From the NCBI RefSeq assembly GCF_009600605.1, contig NZ_VWNA01000003.1, positions 310,001-374,000 of the forward strand: a DNA stretch of 64,000 nucleotides, in the 5' to 3' direction. The notes under the pieces are model-generated. The model did no database searches and was not told the origin of the DNA. It worked only from the letters and a program-made list of their open reading frames with translations. Below are positions 60,991 through 64,000 of the stretch, one piece after another. This DNA is from Segnochrobactrum spirostomi (lineage in GTDB: Bacteria > Pseudomonadota > Alphaproteobacteria > Rhizobiales > Segnochrobactraceae). The position numbers and the translations under genes were made by a program. Numbering within the stretch: position 1 is the first letter of the stretch; every line of letters starts with the position of its first letter.

Positions 60991-61761
60991 ATGTCCGCAT
61001 CGGGCTCCATCGACCTTTCGTTCTCGCTCGCCGGCAAGACGGCGCTCGTCACCGGTGCCGCCTCCGGGATCGGCAGTGCCATCGCCTCCGCCTTCGCCGC
61101 CAAGGGCGCACGGGTCGGCGTGATCGACCTCAACGAGGCCCAGGCCTCCGCCAAGGCCGCCGCGCTCGGCGGCGAAGCCAAGGCGTTCACCTGCGACGTC
61201 TCGGATCCGGCCTCCGCCGAGGCGGCGATCGCCGCGGCAGTCGCCGCGTTCGGCGGGATCGACATCGTCGTGAACAGCGCCGGCATCGTCCAACTCGCCC
61301 CGGCGGAAGAGTTGCCGCTCGATTTCTGGACCCGCACGATCGCCGTCAATTTGAGCGGCACCTTCTTCGTGTCCCAAGCCGCGGGCCGCGCCATGATCCG
61401 CGCCGGCAAGGGCGGCAAGATCATCAACCTCGCCTCCCAGGCGGGCACGGTCGCGATCGAGCAGCACGTCTCCTATTGCGCGTCGAAGTTCGGCGTCATC
61501 GGCCTTTCGAAGGTGCTGGCCGCGGAATGGGGCAAGCACGGCATCACCGTGAACACGATCTCGCCGACCGTCGTGCTGACCGAGCTCGGCAAGAAGGCGT
61601 GGGACGGCCCGCACGGCGACGCCCTCAAGGCGCGCATCCCGGTCGGCCGTTTCGCCGAGCCGGAGGAGATCGCGGCCGCCGCGGTGTTCCTCGCCTCCAA
61701 CGGGGCGGACATGATCAACGGCGCCGACCTGCTCGTCGACGGCGGCTACACCATTCTCTGA
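60991..61761 (+). CDS. Short-chain dehydrogenase/reductase
   Basis: 256 residues. Classical SDR: cofactor motif TGAASGIG, acidic Asp at VGVIDLNEA favouring NAD, NSAGIV in place of NNAG, catalytic Ser (LASQAG) and YCASK, and C-terminal NGADLLVDGGYT. Probably oxidises an imported polyol to a ketose for the DhaKL pair, or interconverts the two. The spacing to DhaK is 15 bases. Confidence 0.9.
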   Translation: MSASGSIDLSFSLAGKTALVTGAASGIGSAIASAFAAKGARVGVIDLNEAQASAKAAALGGEAKAFTCDVSDPASAEAAIAAAVAAFGGIDIVVNSAGIVQLAPAEELPLDFWTRTIAVNLSGTFFVSQAAGRAMIRAGKGGKIINLASQAGTVAIEQHVSYCASKFGVIGLSKVLAAEWGKHGITVNTISPTVVLTELGKKAWDGPHGDALKARIPVGRFAEPEEIAAAAVFLASNGADMINGADLLVDGGYTIL

Positions 61762-61776
61762 GGGATTTCTCCTATT

Positions 61777-62772
61777 ATGCAGCGTTTCATCAATAATCCC
61801 GACGAGGTGGTCGAAGACACCCTGAAGGGCTTCGTCAAAGCGCATCGCGATCTGGTGCGGCTGTCGGAGCGCAATCCGCGCGTGGTCGCCGCCCAGGTGG
61901 CACCGATCGCGGGCAAGGTGGGCGTCATCACCGGCGGCGGCTCGGGGCACGAGCCGGCCTTCATCGGCTATACCGGGCGGACCATGCTCGACGCCGTCGC
62001 GGTCGGCGAGCTGTTCTCCTCGCCGACGGCGAAGAGCTTCCTCGACGCGGCCCGCGAGGCGAACGGGGGCAAGGGCGTCGTCTGCCTCTACGGCAACTAT
62101 GCCGGCGACAACATGAACGTGAAGATGGCGGTGCAACTCGCCGCCAAGGAGGGCCTGACCATCGCGACCGTCGTCGCCAACGACGACGTGTGCTCTGCGC
62201 CCGCCTCCGAGCGGGAGAAGCGGCGCGGTGTCGCCGGCGAGATCTTCATGTGGAAGGTCGGGGCGGCGAAGGCGGCCGAGGGCGCGAGCCTCGAGGAGGT
62301 GCGTGCCACCGCGCAGAAGGCGATCGATTCGTGCCGCTCGGTCGGCATCGGCCTCGGGCCCTGCACCCTGCCGGCGGTCGGGCATCCGAATTTCGAGATC
62401 GCGCCGGGCACGATGGAAGTCGGTATCGGCCACCACGGCGAGCCGGGCACCCGCGTCGAGCCGCTCAAGACCGCCGCCGAGATCGGCCGCGACATGGCCT
62501 CCATCGTGCTCGACGACCACGGCTTGGCGGCGGGCACGGAGGTTGCCGTCCTCGTCTCCGGCCTCGGCGCGACGCCGCTCAACGAGCTCTACATCCTCAA
62601 CGATGCGATCGAGGCGGAGATCACCGCGCGCGGGCTCGTGGTGCACAAGACCTATGTCGGCAACTATTTCACCTCGCTCGAGATGGTCGGCGCGACGTTG
62701 ACCGTGATGGCGCTCGACGACGAGCTGAAGCGCCTTCTGGCGGTCGAAGCGGCCTGCCCGGCCGGGCTTTGA
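61777..62772 (+). CDS. dhaK: Dihydroxyacetone-kinase-type subunit DhaK (copy 2)
   Basis: 331 residues. Motifs: MQRFINNPDEVVEDTLKGFVKAH-type start, TGGGSGHEPAFIGYTGRTMLDA, VCLYGNYAGDNMNVKMA, CSAPASEREKRRGVAGE and the substrate-linking His at 219/220 (GHHGEPG). It forms a covalent hemiaminal with a short ketose such as dihydroxyacetone or erythrulose. It differs clearly in sequence from the DhaK part of the SorC fusion and so may act on another ketose or another step. Confidence 0.93.
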   Translation: MQRFINNPDEVVEDTLKGFVKAHRDLVRLSERNPRVVAAQVAPIAGKVGVITGGGSGHEPAFIGYTGRTMLDAVAVGELFSSPTAKSFLDAAREANGGKGVVCLYGNYAGDNMNVKMAVQLAAKEGLTIATVVANDDVCSAPASEREKRRGVAGEIFMWKVGAAKAAEGASLEEVRATAQKAIDSCRSVGIGLGPCTLPAVGHPNFEIAPGTMEVGIGHHGEPGTRVEPLKTAAEIGRDMASIVLDDHGLAAGTEVAVLVSGLGATPLNELYILNDAIEAEITARGLVVHKTYVGNYFTSLEMVGATLTVMALDDELKRLLAVEAACPAGL

Positions 62773-62786
62773 GGGGGGATGGGTTG

Positions 62787-63428
62787 ATGCAATCCTTTGC
62801 GAACGAGGGCGCCGCCGGCATGGTCCTGGCGGTCGCCGGCGTGATCGTCGCCAACCGGGCGTACTTGAGCGAGATCGACGGCAAGATCGGTGACGGCGAT
62901 CACGGCGTGAACATGGCCAAGGGCTTCGGCATGGCGGCCGAGCGGATCGGCCCGGACATGAGCCTCGCGACCGCTTTCGACTCCCTCGGCACGGTGCTGA
63001 TGAGCGAGATCGGCGGGTCGATGGGGCCGCTCTACGGCATGATGTTCACCCGCTTCGCCGAAACGATCGACAAGGTGCCGGCGATCGATGCTGCGGCGTT
63101 CTCCGCGATGCTCGCGAGCGGGCTCGACGGCATCGAGACGATCGGCGCGGCCAAGGTGGGCGACAAGACGCTCCTCGATACGTTGGTGCCGGCGAAGACC
63201 GCGTTCGATGCGGCGATCGCCGAGGGACAATCCTTCGCCTCCGCCCTCGATGCGCTGTCGACGGCGGCGGAAGCGGGGCGTGACAGCACCAAGGATCTGG
63301 TGGCGAAGATCGGCCGGGCGAGCCGTCTCGGTGAGCGCTCCCTCGGCGTGCTCGATGCCGGCGCGACCTCCTGCGCCCTCATCCTGACCACGCTCGCAAC
63401 CGAAGCGAAGGCGCGGCTCGGCGCCTGA
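62787..63428 (+). CDS. dhaL: Dihydroxyacetone-kinase-type subunit DhaL (copy 2)
   Basis: 213 residues from the ATG at 62787, 14 bases after the dhaK stop. Motifs: DGKIGDGDHGVNMAKGF (canonical GDGDHG), GGSMGPLYGMMF, KVGDKTLLDTLVPA, GRASRLGERSLGVLDAGA. Supplies the ATP site to copy 2 DhaK. Last gene of the cluster, followed by a hairpin. Confidence 0.93.
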   Translation: MQSFANEGAAGMVLAVAGVIVANRAYLSEIDGKIGDGDHGVNMAKGFGMAAERIGPDMSLATAFDSLGTVLMSEIGGSMGPLYGMMFTRFAETIDKVPAIDAAAFSAMLASGLDGIETIGAAKVGDKTLLDTLVPAKTAFDAAIAEGQSFASALDALSTAAEAGRDSTKDLVAKIGRASRLGERSLGVLDAGATSCALILTTLATEAKARLGA

Positions 63429-63438
63429 GGAGCCTCGA

Positions 63439-63475
63439 GCCCTTTCGGACGGCCCCGCGGGTCGGCCGAAAGGGC
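63439..63475. terminator. Hairpin between convergent genes
   Basis: GCCCTTTCGG - 17 bases - CCGAAAGGGC, perfect 10-bp stem, 11 bases after the dhaL stop and just before the stop of the convergent ABC ATPase. No long T-run; likely a bidirectional transcription barrier. Confidence 0.6.
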
Positions 63476-63482
63476 GGCGTGT

Positions 63483-64000
<518 letters not shown>

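Overview
This window is GC-rich chromosomal DNA, probably from an alphaproteobacterium of the Hyphomicrobiales. The indications are strong GC bias at third codon positions, dense overlapping operons, several carbohydrate/polyol ABC transporters, an IS427-group IS5 element, a Zur box of alphaproteobacterial type and many rhizobial-type gene families. No tRNA, rRNA or CRISPR array was recognised. Both ends cut genes: a DUF899 gene on the left and an iron-type ABC ATPase on the right.

Layout. 1-1.1 kb: DUF899 protein and a small membrane protein. 1.1-6.06 kb: an AT-richer accessory island flanked by an imperfect ~245-bp direct repeat (the second copy is a fragment of the small membrane protein gene). 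The island holds two exported proteins, a glycine-zipper lipoprotein with a one-base frameshift, an IS5-family element and a decayed luxR-type regulator. 6.2-10.5 kb: a CobW-family GTPase behind a near-perfect Zur box, then a NitT/TauT-type ABC transporter. 10.6-13.0 kb: an arsenic operon (arsR, a double arsenate reductase fusion, acr3) with a perfect operator palindrome. 13.0-13.7 kb: a convergent fitAB-like toxin-antitoxin pair. 13.8-24.0 kb: a probable nucleobase/nucleoside unit (amidohydrolase, BMP-type ABC transporter, LysR regulator, 2OG-Fe(II) oxygenase, gamma-glutamyltransferase). 24.2-31.1 kb: a cell-envelope region with an M23 protein, a small membrane protein and a large autotransporter.

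31.3-34.9 kb is a second accessory patch: an IS5 remnant, a tandem duplication of a single-stranded-DNA-binding-like gene carrying its own leader and terminator, then about 1.8 kb with no convincing gene. 34.9-42.8 kb: a MocR-type regulator divergent from an operon with inosose dehydratase, a YdjC-type deacetylase, a three-part sugar ABC transporter and an IolG-like oxidoreductase, closed by a strong bidirectional terminator. 42.8-53.5 kb: an eight-gene minus-strand operon (binding protein, GatD-like dehydrogenase, FGGY kinase, SorC regulator, ABC ATPase, permease, deoC, ALDH16-type dehydrogenase) behind a palindromic SorC-type operator. 53.7-54.0 kb: a Phd-type antitoxin with a truncated PIN toxin. 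54.1-63.4 kb: a SorC-DhaK fusion and a DhaL, then an ABC transporter, an SDR dehydrogenase and a second DhaK/DhaL pair; both halves carry the same 13-base upstream motif.

The right half is therefore three adjacent carbohydrate/polyol uptake-and-catabolism units, each with its own binding protein, permease, ATPase and enzymes. Three genes (lipoprotein, gamma-glutamyltransferase, ALDH16) are each broken by loss of one base in a C/G run. This looks more like assembly error than three independent mutations.
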